A DNA stretch of 64,000 bases from Pseudomonas sp. GR 6-02. GTDB lineage: Bacteria; Pseudomonadota; Gammaproteobacteria; Pseudomonadales; Pseudomonadaceae. The stretch spans positions 1-64,000 of the forward strand of contig NZ_CP011567.1 of assembly GCF_001655615.1 (NCBI RefSeq), written 5' to 3'. Numbering within the stretch: position 1 is the stretch's first letter; each line of letters starts with the position of its first letter. The position numbers were made by a program, and so were the translations under genes. Shown piece after piece: positions 57,242 through 64,000 of the stretch. Below the pieces are notes generated by a model. It was given only the letters and a program-made list of their open reading frames with translations. It was not told the DNA's origin and did not search any database.

Positions 57242-58021
57242 TTATTTTGTCTGGTTCAACACCTGGAGAAGCGCCGCGGTTTGCGCGTCCGGCGTGCCGT
57301 CGAAACGGGACGGGCGAAAATGCAGCTGAAAAGCCGCCAGCACATTGCGTGTCGCTGCATCCAGTTCGCCGGTTTGTGGCGTGGCGTAGCCCAGGCGGGC
57401 AAGTTGTGCCTGAAACCAACTGATGCTTGGCAGCTGCACGGCGAACTGCGCTTGCTGACGCGCCACGGCCTGCTCGTTCGGCCAGATTCCCAGGCCTTCG
57501 GCCGCCAGGCGTTTCCAGGGGAACAGCGGGCCAGGGTCGAGCTTGCGCATGGGGGCGATGTCGCTATGGCCGATGATATGGCGAGGGCTGATGCCCTGGC
57601 GCTTGCTGATGTCCTTGAGCAGAAAGATCATCGATTGGACCTGGGCTTCGCTGTAGGGATACCAGAGGCGCCCGGTCGGGGTGTCCTGGAAGCCCGGATT
57701 GACGATTTCGATGCCAATGGAACTGGAATTCAGCCAGGTCCGGCCTTGCCATTGGCTTTCGCCGGCGTGCCAGGCTCGAAGATTTTCATCCATCAGCTTA
57801 TAGATGGTGGCGTGCTCGTCGTCGCCGATCAGGTAGTGGCTGCTGACTTCGCCATGGGTCAGCAATTGCAGCGAGTCCTCCAGGGATGCGGAGGTGTAAT
57901 GCATCACCACGAACTGAATACGGCTGTCGTGATTGACTGAAGGGTGGCTGGTGTCAATCCGGGGACCGCTGGCGCAACCGGCTAATACGAGCAGCGAAGC
58001 AATAAGAGCAAGAAGTTTCAT
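57242..58021 (-). CDS. N-acetylmuramoyl-L-alanine amidase, AmpDh2-like lipoprotein
   Basis: This 259-residue protein is an AmpD-type zinc amidase that cleaves the amide bond between MurNAc and the peptide. A lipoprotein signal with lipobox LAGC puts the acylated Cys at residue 16. The catalytic domain (about 30-180) has zinc and catalytic residues in VVMHYTSAS, SIGIEIVNPG and HIIGHSDIAPMRKLDPG. A peptidoglycan-binding domain follows (about 190-255). It corresponds in position to PA5485 (ampDh2), a periplasmic amidase. The start MKLLALIASL is used; a longer frame is unsupported. Confidence 0.92.
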   Translation of the reverse strand: MKLLALIASLLVLAGCASGPRIDTSHPSVNHDSRIQFVVMHYTSASLEDSLQLLTHGEVSSHYLIGDDEHATIYKLMDENLRAWHAGESQWQGRTWLNSSSIGIEIVNPGFQDTPTGRLWYPYSEAQVQSMIFLLKDISKRQGISPRHIIGHSDIAPMRKLDPGPLFPWKRLAAEGLGIWPNEQAVARQQAQFAVQLPSISWFQAQLARLGYATPQTGELDAATRNVLAAFQLHFRPSRFDGTPDAQTAALLQVLNQTK

Positions 58022-58123
58022 GGTGGAGGCAATATACACGAGACAATAATGCAACAGTGTAACGTATTGCCTTGCGCGCCGACCGCAAAAGCGCGCCTTT
58101 AAACAAAATGGAACAATTAACTG

Positions 58124-60163
58124 TCAGCCCAGTTCTATCCGATTACGCCCGGTGTTTTTCGCGCGATATAACGCCTGATCAGCTCTTTTAAGCACCAGGT
58201 CGCTATGTTCGCCCGCTCTGAAGGCGGTCAGTCCCATGGAAATGGTGATAGTGACTCGCTCGCCCTTGAAGTGGAATGGGCAAGCTTCGATCGATGCGCG
58301 CAAGGTTTCCAACAGTTTCGCGCCGGCCATCGGCGCCGTGGCAGGCATCAACAGCACAAACTCCTCACCGCCAAACCTGGCTATGAAGTCCGTCCCGCGC
58401 AGACGCTTGCGCAGCACACTGGCGATGATTTTCAGCACCTTGTCGCCCGCGAGATGGCCGTAGTTGTCATTGATGCGTTTGAAATGGTCGAGGTCGAGCA
58501 TCGCCAGCAACAGGGTATTGCCGTGTTGTTGCCATTGACTGATTTCGTGGTCCAGCCGTTCGCTCCAGGCCGCTCGATTCGGCAGGCCGGTCAACGGATC
58601 GATCAAAGCCTTCTGGCGCTGTTCTTCGAGGTGCTCGCGGTAACCCAGCGCTTCCTGCTCCATGTGGGCCACCCTTTCAGCCAGGCTTTGCAGGCGGGCA
58701 GCGACTTCCTGCTCGCGCTCGTCGCGTTGCTTCTGGTGCTGGTCCATGGTGCCGAGCAGGCCTTCGAGATGGTCTTCCAGCATGTGCTTGAGGTCATCGA
58801 GGTCCGCCGCGTCCTGCATGCTGCTTTGCAGGCCGTCGACTTGCTCGCGAATCTGCGTGTCCATCACTCGCGCGGCAGAGCGGTTGTCGGCGTGGCCTTC
58901 GCTGGCGGCTTGCAGGTTGCTCTGAAATGATTCGAGGCGTTCGTTGAGTCGTTGCAGATAGGCTTCGAATTCGTGTTGGCCGCTGTCGGTAATGGCCAGC
59001 ATTAATGTTGCAAGATCATCGAGGATGGGTAGCAGTTCGTACCAATTCAAGCCGTTTTGAAGACGATTGCGCATCGCTTCGGCTTGCGGTCGATGGCGTT
59101 CGGGCAGCGTCAGGTCGTCGAGAAGGCCCAGCAGAGTGTCTTCGATGTGCTTGGCCACAGAGCTGTAGGACGGTTCCGGCGAGTCCGGCAGGGCATACAG
59201 AATGTCGTGTTCTGACGTCTGCGGATCGCTGGCCTCCGGGATCAGTTCATCCGGGTTGATTGCCGGCGGAGCCTGGGTGGCCGGTACGGCGATCGATGGA
59301 GCCGGCTCTTGCGGGTGTTCGAGGTTCGGCTGGATTTGTGGCTCCGGGGCCTGGCTGCTCGTGGCCTCTGGCTCCAGGATGGGCGGGGCGAACGCCACGA
59401 CTTCGGCTATGGGTGCCGTTGTTGCTGTGGGAGCCGGAGTGTCCACGGGTTCAGCGGGCGCAGCGGCGGGCAGGGCAGCTTCAACGGTTGGCATTACCGC
59501 TTGCGGTTTGTTGGCGGCTGGCGCGAGATTGGCCGTCGCGAGTGGGAGTTCGGCCAGTGGAGCTGCAACCGGCTCGACAGGTTGCGGTGCAGGCATTGGC
59601 AATTCGGGGGCGGCGATCTGTGGCGCAGCCTCGTCTGCATCCCGGCTACCGAACAGGCGCTGCAGAAAACCCGGACGACCCGGTTCCACAGGGTTCTCCA
59701 ACAGGCTCAAGGCTTTGCCTTGCAAGCCGCTCAGTTCGCTGAGCAGCAACGGGATTTCGCGAGCCTGGCCGACACGTCCGTTCAGCTGCTTGGCGAAACT
59801 CTTCAGTGGCCGGCTCACTTCCCGTGGCAGCGGCAATGCTTGCAACTGAGAGACCAGCGCCGTCAGTGCGGCGCTGACTTGATCAACCCGGGTTTCCCGG
59901 CGTTGCTCGGAGTCGAGCACGGCTTTTTCCAGGCGCGGCAGCAAGGCTGCCAGGCCGGCGTCCATGTCGTCTGTGCGTACGACTTCGCGCATTTCCTTCA
60001 TGCATAGGTCAACGGCGCGATCGGTGCCTTCGGCAGCCAGGGTGCTGCGCACCAGCCCGCGACGCAGCAGGTCGAGCCGGGCGTCCCATCGACGTTCGAG
60101 CTTTTCCTGTTGTTCGATGCTTTTGAGGTATTTCTCTTTCCAGCGCTGTGCTTCGTCGCTCAT
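58124..60163 (-). CDS. dgcH: Diguanylate cyclase (GGDEF), DgcH-like
   Basis: This 679-residue protein synthesises c-di-GMP from GTP. The N-terminal two thirds are helical regions flanking a long Ala/Pro-rich linker (about 180-310), with no obvious membrane helix. The C-terminal GGDEF domain (about 510-679) has the active site FGGEEF and an inhibitory I-site RGTD five residues upstream. Position and layout match PA5487 (dgcH), a conserved constitutive cyclase in Pseudomonas. Its start codon directly follows the stop of the EEP-family gene on the same strand. Confidence 0.93.
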   Translation of the reverse strand: MSDEAQRWKEKYLKSIEQQEKLERRWDARLDLLRRGLVRSTLAAEGTDRAVDLCMKEMREVVRTDDMDAGLAALLPRLEKAVLDSEQRRETRVDQVSAALTALVSQLQALPLPREVSRPLKSFAKQLNGRVGQAREIPLLLSELSGLQGKALSLLENPVEPGRPGFLQRLFGSRDADEAAPQIAAPELPMPAPQPVEPVAAPLAELPLATANLAPAANKPQAVMPTVEAALPAAAPAEPVDTPAPTATTAPIAEVVAFAPPILEPEATSSQAPEPQIQPNLEHPQEPAPSIAVPATQAPPAINPDELIPEASDPQTSEHDILYALPDSPEPSYSSVAKHIEDTLLGLLDDLTLPERHRPQAEAMRNRLQNGLNWYELLPILDDLATLMLAITDSGQHEFEAYLQRLNERLESFQSNLQAASEGHADNRSAARVMDTQIREQVDGLQSSMQDAADLDDLKHMLEDHLEGLLGTMDQHQKQRDEREQEVAARLQSLAERVAHMEQEALGYREHLEEQRQKALIDPLTGLPNRAAWSERLDHEISQWQQHGNTLLLAMLDLDHFKRINDNYGHLAGDKVLKIIASVLRKRLRGTDFIARFGGEEFVLLMPATAPMAGAKLLETLRASIEACPFHFKGERVTITISMGLTAFRAGEHSDLVLKRADQALYRAKNTGRNRIELG

Positions 60164-61024
60164 TCAGACAGGACTCAACGCGGGGAATGCATCGGCCGTG
60201 AGCGAGCCCGGCAGACGAATTTCTACCGCGACCGGCAGGTGATCGGAAATGGGTTGTGCCAGCACCTCGACCTTTTCAAGCGTCAGGGTGGGGCTGAGCA
60301 GAATGTGGTCCAGACAGCGCTGTGGGCGCCAGCTGGGAAAGGTCGCTTCCATCTGCGGCGCGAGCAGGCCTAAATCGCGCAGCGGGGAATGTTGCAGCAA
60401 GTCACCGGCGTGGGTATTCATATCGCCCATCAGCACCTGGTGCTTATAACCGCCGATCAACTCGCGGATGTAAGCCAGTTGCATGCTACGGGCGCGAGCG
60501 CCCAGCGCCAGGTGCATCATCACCACCACGAGCGCCTCCGGACCTTCGCCGAAGCGCACCAGAATGGCCCCGCGACCCTTGGGCCCCGGCAGCGGATGAT
60601 CCTCGATCGCCCACGGGCGCAGGCGGCTGAGCACGCCATTGCTGTGCTGGCCGAGATGACCGAGATTGCGATTGAGTTGTTGATACCAATAAGGGAAGGC
60701 GCCGAGCTGCGCCAGGTGTTCGACCTGATTGACGTAGCCCGATCGCAGGCTGCCGCCATCGGCTTCCTGCAAGGCGACCAGATCGAAGTCGCCCAGCAGA
60801 TTGCCGATTTTTTGCAGGTTGTCGGCACGCCCGGTGTGCGGCAGCAGATGCTGCCAGCCGCGGGTCAGATAGTGCCGATAACGCTCGGTACTGATGCCGA
60901 CCTGGATATTGAAACTGAGCAAACGCAGACGGCTGTCCACGGGCAACCCCGTTGATTCCAGGTGATGCTCGTTGACCCGCGGGTCGTGCAGGCCAACGAT
61001 GCGTTCAGTTCCCCAGCGGCGCAT
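60164..61024 (-). CDS. Endonuclease/exonuclease/phosphatase-family protein
   Basis: This 286-residue protein has the metal-dependent EEP fold: LLSFNIQVG near residue 35, LVALQEADGG, LMGDMNTHAGD and the terminal CLDHILLS, which supply the conserved Asn, Glu, Asp and His. There is no signal peptide. Members cut DNA, sphingomyelin or phosphoinositides; the substrate here is unknown. The gene corresponds to PA5488 by order, and the cyclase gene follows it without a gap, so they are probably one transcript. Confidence 0.9.
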   Translation of the reverse strand: MRRWGTERIVGLHDPRVNEHHLESTGLPVDSRLRLLSFNIQVGISTERYRHYLTRGWQHLLPHTGRADNLQKIGNLLGDFDLVALQEADGGSLRSGYVNQVEHLAQLGAFPYWYQQLNRNLGHLGQHSNGVLSRLRPWAIEDHPLPGPKGRGAILVRFGEGPEALVVVMMHLALGARARSMQLAYIRELIGGYKHQVLMGDMNTHAGDLLQHSPLRDLGLLAPQMEATFPSWRPQRCLDHILLSPTLTLEKVEVLAQPISDHLPVAVEIRLPGSLTADAFPALSPV

Positions 61025-61038
61025 GGCGGTCGCCGCGC

Positions 61039-61680
61039 TTAGTTGGCAACGGCCTTGGTTGCCGCTCGCTCTTTGGCGACCAGTTGGTCAGCCAGTTTCA
61101 ACGCTTGTTCGGCGCCGCCGGCAGAGCCGATGTCAAAGCGATACTTGCCATTGACGATCATGGTAGGCACGCCGGAGATTTCATATTTCTTGGCAAGCTC
61201 TTTGGCTTTGTTGATCTGGCCCTTGATGGCGAAGGAGTCGAAGGTGGCCAGGAATTTTTCCTTGTCTACACCTTGGGTCGCCAGGAAGTCCGCCATGTCT
61301 TCTTTGTCGGTCAGTTTCTTGTGTTCTTTCTGGATTGCGTTGAACACCGCAGCGTGAACCTTGCTCTCGACACCCATGGCCTCAAGCGTCAGGAACATCT
61401 GGCCGTGGGCATCCCAAGGGCCGCCAAACATGGCCGGGATACGTACGAAATTCACGTCGGAAGGCAGCTTTTCAACCCATGGGTTGATGACGGGTTCGAA
61501 GGCATAGCAATGCGGGCAGCCGTACCAGAACAGCTCCACGACTTCGATCTTGCCAGGCTCGGCCACCGGGACCGGGTTGCTCAGTTCGACATAGGGCGCT
61601 TCAGGTTTTTCGGCGGCTTGGGCAGTCATGCCGAACAGGCTGGCAGCGACGAGTGCGGCGCTGATGATCAGATTACGCAT
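61039..61680 (-). CDS. dsbA: Periplasmic thiol:disulfide interchange protein DsbA
   Basis: DsbA forms disulfide bonds in newly exported proteins. The 213-residue protein has a signal peptide (about 1-22, ending TAQA), the redox motif WYGCPHCYAF with CPHC, and the cis-proline loop ISGVPTMIVNG. Length and layout match the family. An AlgU-type promoter (GAACTC, 17 bases, TCTGA) lies upstream at 61723-61750, in line with reported AlgU dependence of dsbA in P. aeruginosa. It corresponds to PA5489. Confidence 0.97.
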   Translation of the reverse strand: MRNLIISAALVAASLFGMTAQAAEKPEAPYVELSNPVPVAEPGKIEVVELFWYGCPHCYAFEPVINPWVEKLPSDVNFVRIPAMFGGPWDAHGQMFLTLEAMGVESKVHAAVFNAIQKEHKKLTDKEDMADFLATQGVDKEKFLATFDSFAIKGQINKAKELAKKYEISGVPTMIVNGKYRFDIGSAGGAEQALKLADQLVAKERAATKAVAN

Positions 61681-61722
61681 GCTTTACTCCTGGACAATTT
61701 GGGCGCCTCGCGCGACCTGTTT

Positions 61723-61750
61723 TCAGACAGATTCCGGCGGGCTTGAGTTC
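61723..61750 (-). promoter_or_regulatory. AlgU (sigma-22) type promoter for dsbA
   Basis: GAACTC (61750-61745) and TCTGA (61727-61723), 17 bases apart on the minus strand, fit the AlgU consensus. The promoter is about 40 bp upstream of the dsbA start. Confidence 0.72.
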
Positions 61751-61773
61751 TGTAGTGTAACGGCAGCGGCCAC

Positions 61774-61803
61774 AAAAAAGGGCAGCCAAAGCTACCCTTT
61801 TTA
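61774..61803 (-). terminator. Terminator after cytochrome c4 gene
   Basis: Arms GGGTAGC and GCTGCCC with loop TTTG lie between A- and T-runs, about 75 bp past the cytochrome c4 stop. Its symmetry suggests it could work in both directions. It separates this operon from dsbA. Confidence 0.85.
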
Positions 61804-61878
61804 TGTTTGCATCGACGGATTAATCGAGAGTTAACGTTGCAAGAGATGTACATCACTCACAACGCTCGATCACAGGTC

Positions 61879-62490
61879 TTAGTGCAAGCCTTGAATATAG
61901 CTGGAGACGGCGGCGATATCTTCGTCGCTCAGCTTTTTAGCGATGCTTTGCATTGGTTTGGTGTCGCCGTCGTTGGTCCGGCCACCTTCTTCTTTTCTGA
62001 ATTCGGTCAGTTGCTTGCCGACGTACTGAGCATGCTGGCCGCCCAGGTGCGGGAAGCCGGCAGCTGCGTTGCCTGCGCCATTGGGCGAGTGGCAGCCGGT
62101 GCAGGCTGGCAGCCCTTTGGCCAGGTCGCCGCCACGGAACAGTGCTTCACCGCGAGCCACGATTTTCGGGTCGGCGGCACCGACGCTGCCTTTCTGGCTG
62201 GCGAAGTAGGCGGAGATATCGGCCAGGTCCTGATCGCTGAGGTTGGTCAGCAGGCCGGTCATTTCCAGTACCGTGCGTTTGCCGGACTTGATGTCGTGCA
62301 GCTGCTTGTTCAGATAACGCTCGCCCTGGCCTGCCAGTTTCGGAAAGTTAGGCGCCATGCTATTGCCATCCGGGCCATGACAGGCGCCACATACTGCGGC
62401 TTTCGCCTGACCAGCAGTCGCATCACCTGCAGCATGGGCAATACCGGAGATCCCCACGGTCAACAGCAGACTCACGATCAATTTGTTCAT
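61879..62490 (-). CDS. Dihaem cytochrome c4
   Basis: This periplasmic electron carrier, 203 residues long, has a signal peptide (about 1-20, ending AHA) and two c-type haem sites, CGACHGPDGN and CTGCHSPNG, each in its own half of about 90 residues. Cytochrome c4 passes electrons between the bc1 complex and terminal oxidases, for example cbb3. It is downstream of cytochrome c5 (46-bp gap) and is followed by the terminator at 61774. It corresponds to PA5490. Confidence 0.95.
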   Translation of the reverse strand: MNKLIVSLLLTVGISGIAHAAGDATAGQAKAAVCGACHGPDGNSMAPNFPKLAGQGERYLNKQLHDIKSGKRTVLEMTGLLTNLSDQDLADISAYFASQKGSVGAADPKIVARGEALFRGGDLAKGLPACTGCHSPNGAGNAAAGFPHLGGQHAQYVGKQLTEFRKEEGGRTNDGDTKPMQSIAKKLSDEDIAAVSSYIQGLH

Positions 62491-62536
62491 CAGCTAATCC
62501 AACTACGGCTAAGGGTTAAAGAGTTATGGACCGGGT

Positions 62537-62827
62537 TTACTCGCTCATCCACTGGATGATGGCTCGGTAATCCTCGGCACTGCAGTCCATGCACAAACCA
62601 CGCGGCGGCATCGCCTTGAAACCCTGGGTCACGTGTTGCACCAGCGTCTCCATACCTTTCGCCAACCTCGGCGTCCAAGCTTCCTGATCGCCCCTGCGGG
62701 GCGCCATGGGTAGTTGGCCGGAATGACAGGCACCACAAACACGGTTGTACACAGCTTCCGGATCCTGTGTAGCCTGAGCGCTGTAAAGCGGCATCAAGAC
62801 ACCGGCAGCTAGCAGCCATTTCGTCAT
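62537..62827 (-). CDS. Cytochrome c5 family protein
   Basis: This is a 96-residue periplasmic monohaem cytochrome with a signal peptide (about 1-19), haem site CGACHSGQ and a probable axial Met in the MPPRG region, followed by a second cysteine pair (CMDC), as in cytochrome c5. It works with cytochrome c4 as an electron shuttle. It is divergent from engB, with about 190 bp between the starts. Confidence 0.9.
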   Translation of the reverse strand: MTKWLLAAGVLMPLYSAQATQDPEAVYNRVCGACHSGQLPMAPRRGDQEAWTPRLAKGMETLVQHVTQGFKAMPPRGLCMDCSAEDYRAIIQWMSE

Positions 62828-63018
62828 AAAACGACCTTTTCAGGGTTGAGAGCGTGCTGCGTTCTAATGCGCAATCAAGGTCAATCGCTCTCGTGAACTT
62901 CATCCTACGCTGGGACAAAGCGCACACAAAATCTGCGGCATTATATACTGGCGTCACTGAAACGGAAACGACACTGCTTGCCGCGTCCATTCCCGGCGCC
63001 GCCCACATCGGAAATCCC

Positions 63019-63660
63019 ATGCAACTCAAGAATCCCATCCTCGGCCTGTGCCAACAGTCCACCTTTATGCTCAGCGCCGCCAAAGTCGACCAATGTCCCG
63101 ACGACGAAGGCTTTGAAGTGGCCTTCGCCGGGCGTTCCAACGCCGGCAAGTCCAGCGCGTTGAATACTCTGACCCACGCCAGCCTGGCGCGGACCTCGAA
63201 AACACCGGGTCGCACACAGCTGTTGAACTTCTTCAAGCTAGACGATGAACGCCGTCTGGTCGACCTGCCAGGCTACGGTTATGCAAAAGTACCGATCCCG
63301 TTGAAGATGCACTGGCAGCGTCACCTGGAAGCCTATCTGGGTGGCCGTGAGAGTTTGAAAGGTTTGATTCTGATGATGGACATCCGTCATCCAATGACCG
63401 ACTTCGACCTGTTGATGCTCGATTGGGCCGTCGCCAGCGGCATGCCGATGCATATTCTGCTGACCAAGGCCGACAAACTGACCTACGGCGCGGCAAAAAA
63501 CACGCTGCTCAAGGTTCAATCGGAAATCCGCAAGGGTTGGGGCGATACGATCACTATCCAGCTGTTTTCGGCCCCCAAGCGCATGGGCCTGGAAGAAGCC
63601 TACACCGTACTGGCGGACTGGATGGAGTTGGCGGACAAGGGTGCCGAGGCTGCCGAGTAA
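63019..63660 (+). CDS. engB: Ribosome biogenesis GTPase EngB (YihA/YsxC)
   Basis: EngB is an essential small GTPase that helps assemble the 50S ribosomal subunit. The 213-residue protein has G1 [10 protein letters not shown]3 [10 protein letters not shown]4 TKADK and G5 SAPKR. The start at [10 protein letters not shown] has GGAAA upstream; the longer frame from 62854 lacks support. As in E. coli, where spf lies between polA and yihA, a small RNA gene (ersA) lies between engB and polA. Confidence 0.96.
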   Translation: MQLKNPILGLCQQSTFMLSAAKVDQCPDDEGFEVAFAGRSNAGKSSALNTLTHASLARTSKTPGRTQLLNFFKLDDERRLVDLPGYGYAKVPIPLKMHWQRHLEAYLGGRESLKGLILMMDIRHPMTDFDLLMLDWAVASGMPMHILLTKADKLTYGAAKNTLLKVQSEIRKGWGDTITIQLFSAPKRMGLEEAYTVLADWMELADKGAEAAE

Positions 63661-63684
63661 GTCTCTCGAGGCCAATTGGCAGGC

Positions 63685-63816
63685 AAAAAAAACCCCGGAC
63701 TTCGTATGGGGAGGGAGAAGTTCCGGGGTTCAAGTTCCGGACCGCTAGGGCGGGGTCCAGATATCTGCCAACACTTAACACAACATAGGAGCATCGAAGG
63801 GCTTCACCAGCCATTC
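63685..63816 (-). ncRNA. ersA: ErsA small regulatory RNA (Spot 42 position)
   Basis: The gap between engB and polA encodes a small RNA on the minus strand. An AlgU-type promoter (63823-63850) would start transcription near 63816. The end is a hairpin with arms around 63691-63703 and 63718-63730, followed by eight T on that strand (63692-63685). The transcript is therefore about 131-132 nt, matching the 132 nt reported for ErsA of P. aeruginosa, whose locus and AlgU dependence are the same. The terminator loop has a C-rich stretch, CUCCCUCCCC, the kind of region ErsA uses to pair with algC mRNA. Confidence 0.86.
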
Positions 63817-63822
63817 AGTATC

Positions 63823-63850
63823 TCTGAGTGGCGGTTCGCGGATTTAGTTC
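63823..63850 (-). promoter_or_regulatory. AlgU (sigma-22) type promoter for ersA
   Basis: GAACTA (63850-63845) and TCAGA (63827-63823) on the minus strand are separated by 17 bases, matching the AlgU consensus in spacing and nearly in sequence. Its position puts the start at about 63816. Confidence 0.78.
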
Positions 63851-63913
63851 AGACTATTTTCAAAATCCTTTGGAAATAATCACTGTCGTTTTTCGCTCTA
63901 TAGCCCTTCGTCA

Positions 63914-63941
63914 TGTGCTGCGGCGCCAGGCCGCAGCACAA
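63914..63941. terminator. Hairpin after polA stop, possible terminator
   Basis: A perfect GC-rich stem (GTGCTGCGGC with complement, loop GCCA) lies about 20 bp past the polA stop on the minus strand. It has no T-run there, so it may stall or protect the polA transcript before the ersA promoter. Confidence 0.5.
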
Positions 63942-63958
63942 ACGTCTTTTCAGGTGGC

Positions 63959-64000
63959 TCAGTGCGCCTCATCCCAGTTGTTGCCTGCGCCCACCTCAAC
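63959..64000 (-). CDS. polA: DNA polymerase I, C-terminal end (partial)
   Basis: Only the last 13 codons and stop (TGA at 63959-63961) are in the window. They read VEVGAGNNWDEAH, the conserved C terminus of bacterial DNA polymerase I. The rest of the gene continues beyond the right edge. Its position next to ersA and engB matches other pseudomonads (PA5493). Confidence 0.92.
   Translation of the reverse strand, partial: VEVGAGNNWDEAH

Noticed and set aside
63708..63715. KOPS-like GGGGAGGG
   Set aside because: It fits GGGNAGGG, but a single octamer in a GC-rich genome is not informative; here it is the complement of the ErsA loop.

Overview
This window is the replication-origin end of a Pseudomonas chromosome, most like the P. 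fluorescens group. It opens with DnaA boxes and dnaA-dnaN-recF-gyrB. Two parS-type palindromes lie inside recF. The housekeeping order (plsC/lptA, gmhB, glyS, glyQ, tag, lpxL-like, trkA, rsmB, fmt, def, LysM gene, dprA, tsaC, qor, hemF, aroE) is the familiar Pseudomonas origin-proximal order. REP-type palindromes typical of fluorescent pseudomonads occur between genes. No tRNA, rRNA, CRISPR array, prophage or intact insertion sequence was seen.

Layout. 1-6.6 kb: oriC and replication genes. 6.7-13.6 kb: a block between gyrB and plsC that looks accessory. It holds an AraC regulator divergent from a DMT exporter, then a response regulator divergent from a small lipoprotein, a FecR-domain protein and a CHASE2 histidine kinase. 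13.7-30.5 kb: housekeeping genes for lipid A, tRNA charging, translation start, K+ uptake, haem and shikimate. 30.5-35.8 kb: choline-sulfate uptake and hydrolysis with a divergent LysR regulator. 35.8-47.9 kb: metabolic and transport genes (citrate, TerC, Na/Pi), a membrane-anchored M16 peptidase, and a compact Mce/Mla-type lipid transport operon. A MITE-like element with 33-bp inverted arms lies at 39.6-39.9 kb. 47.9-51.9 kb: a nucleoside-recognition membrane protein, gltP and small envelope genes. 52.4-64 kb: algB-kinB, an EAL phosphodiesterase, ampDh2-like amidase, dgcH-like diguanylate cyclase, an EEP-family protein, dsbA, cytochromes c5 and c4, engB, the ErsA small RNA and the 3' end of polA.

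One theme links distant parts of the window: the AlgU (sigma-22) envelope-stress response. AlgU-type promoters (GAACT..., then TCTGA or TCAGA) precede dsbA and ersA, and a slightly long-spaced one precedes plsC/lptA. Two small envelope proteins end in RWVF: a 95-residue membrane-anchored protein beside algB, and an 83-residue lipoprotein beside the FecR/CHASE2 locus. A C-terminal WVF is the known AlgW-activating signal of MucE in P. aeruginosa. The lipoprotein, FecR protein, CHASE2 kinase and OmpR-type regulator together are the best candidate here for an undescribed envelope-sensing system. All functional links are inferred from sequence and from known relatives; nothing was searched or computed.
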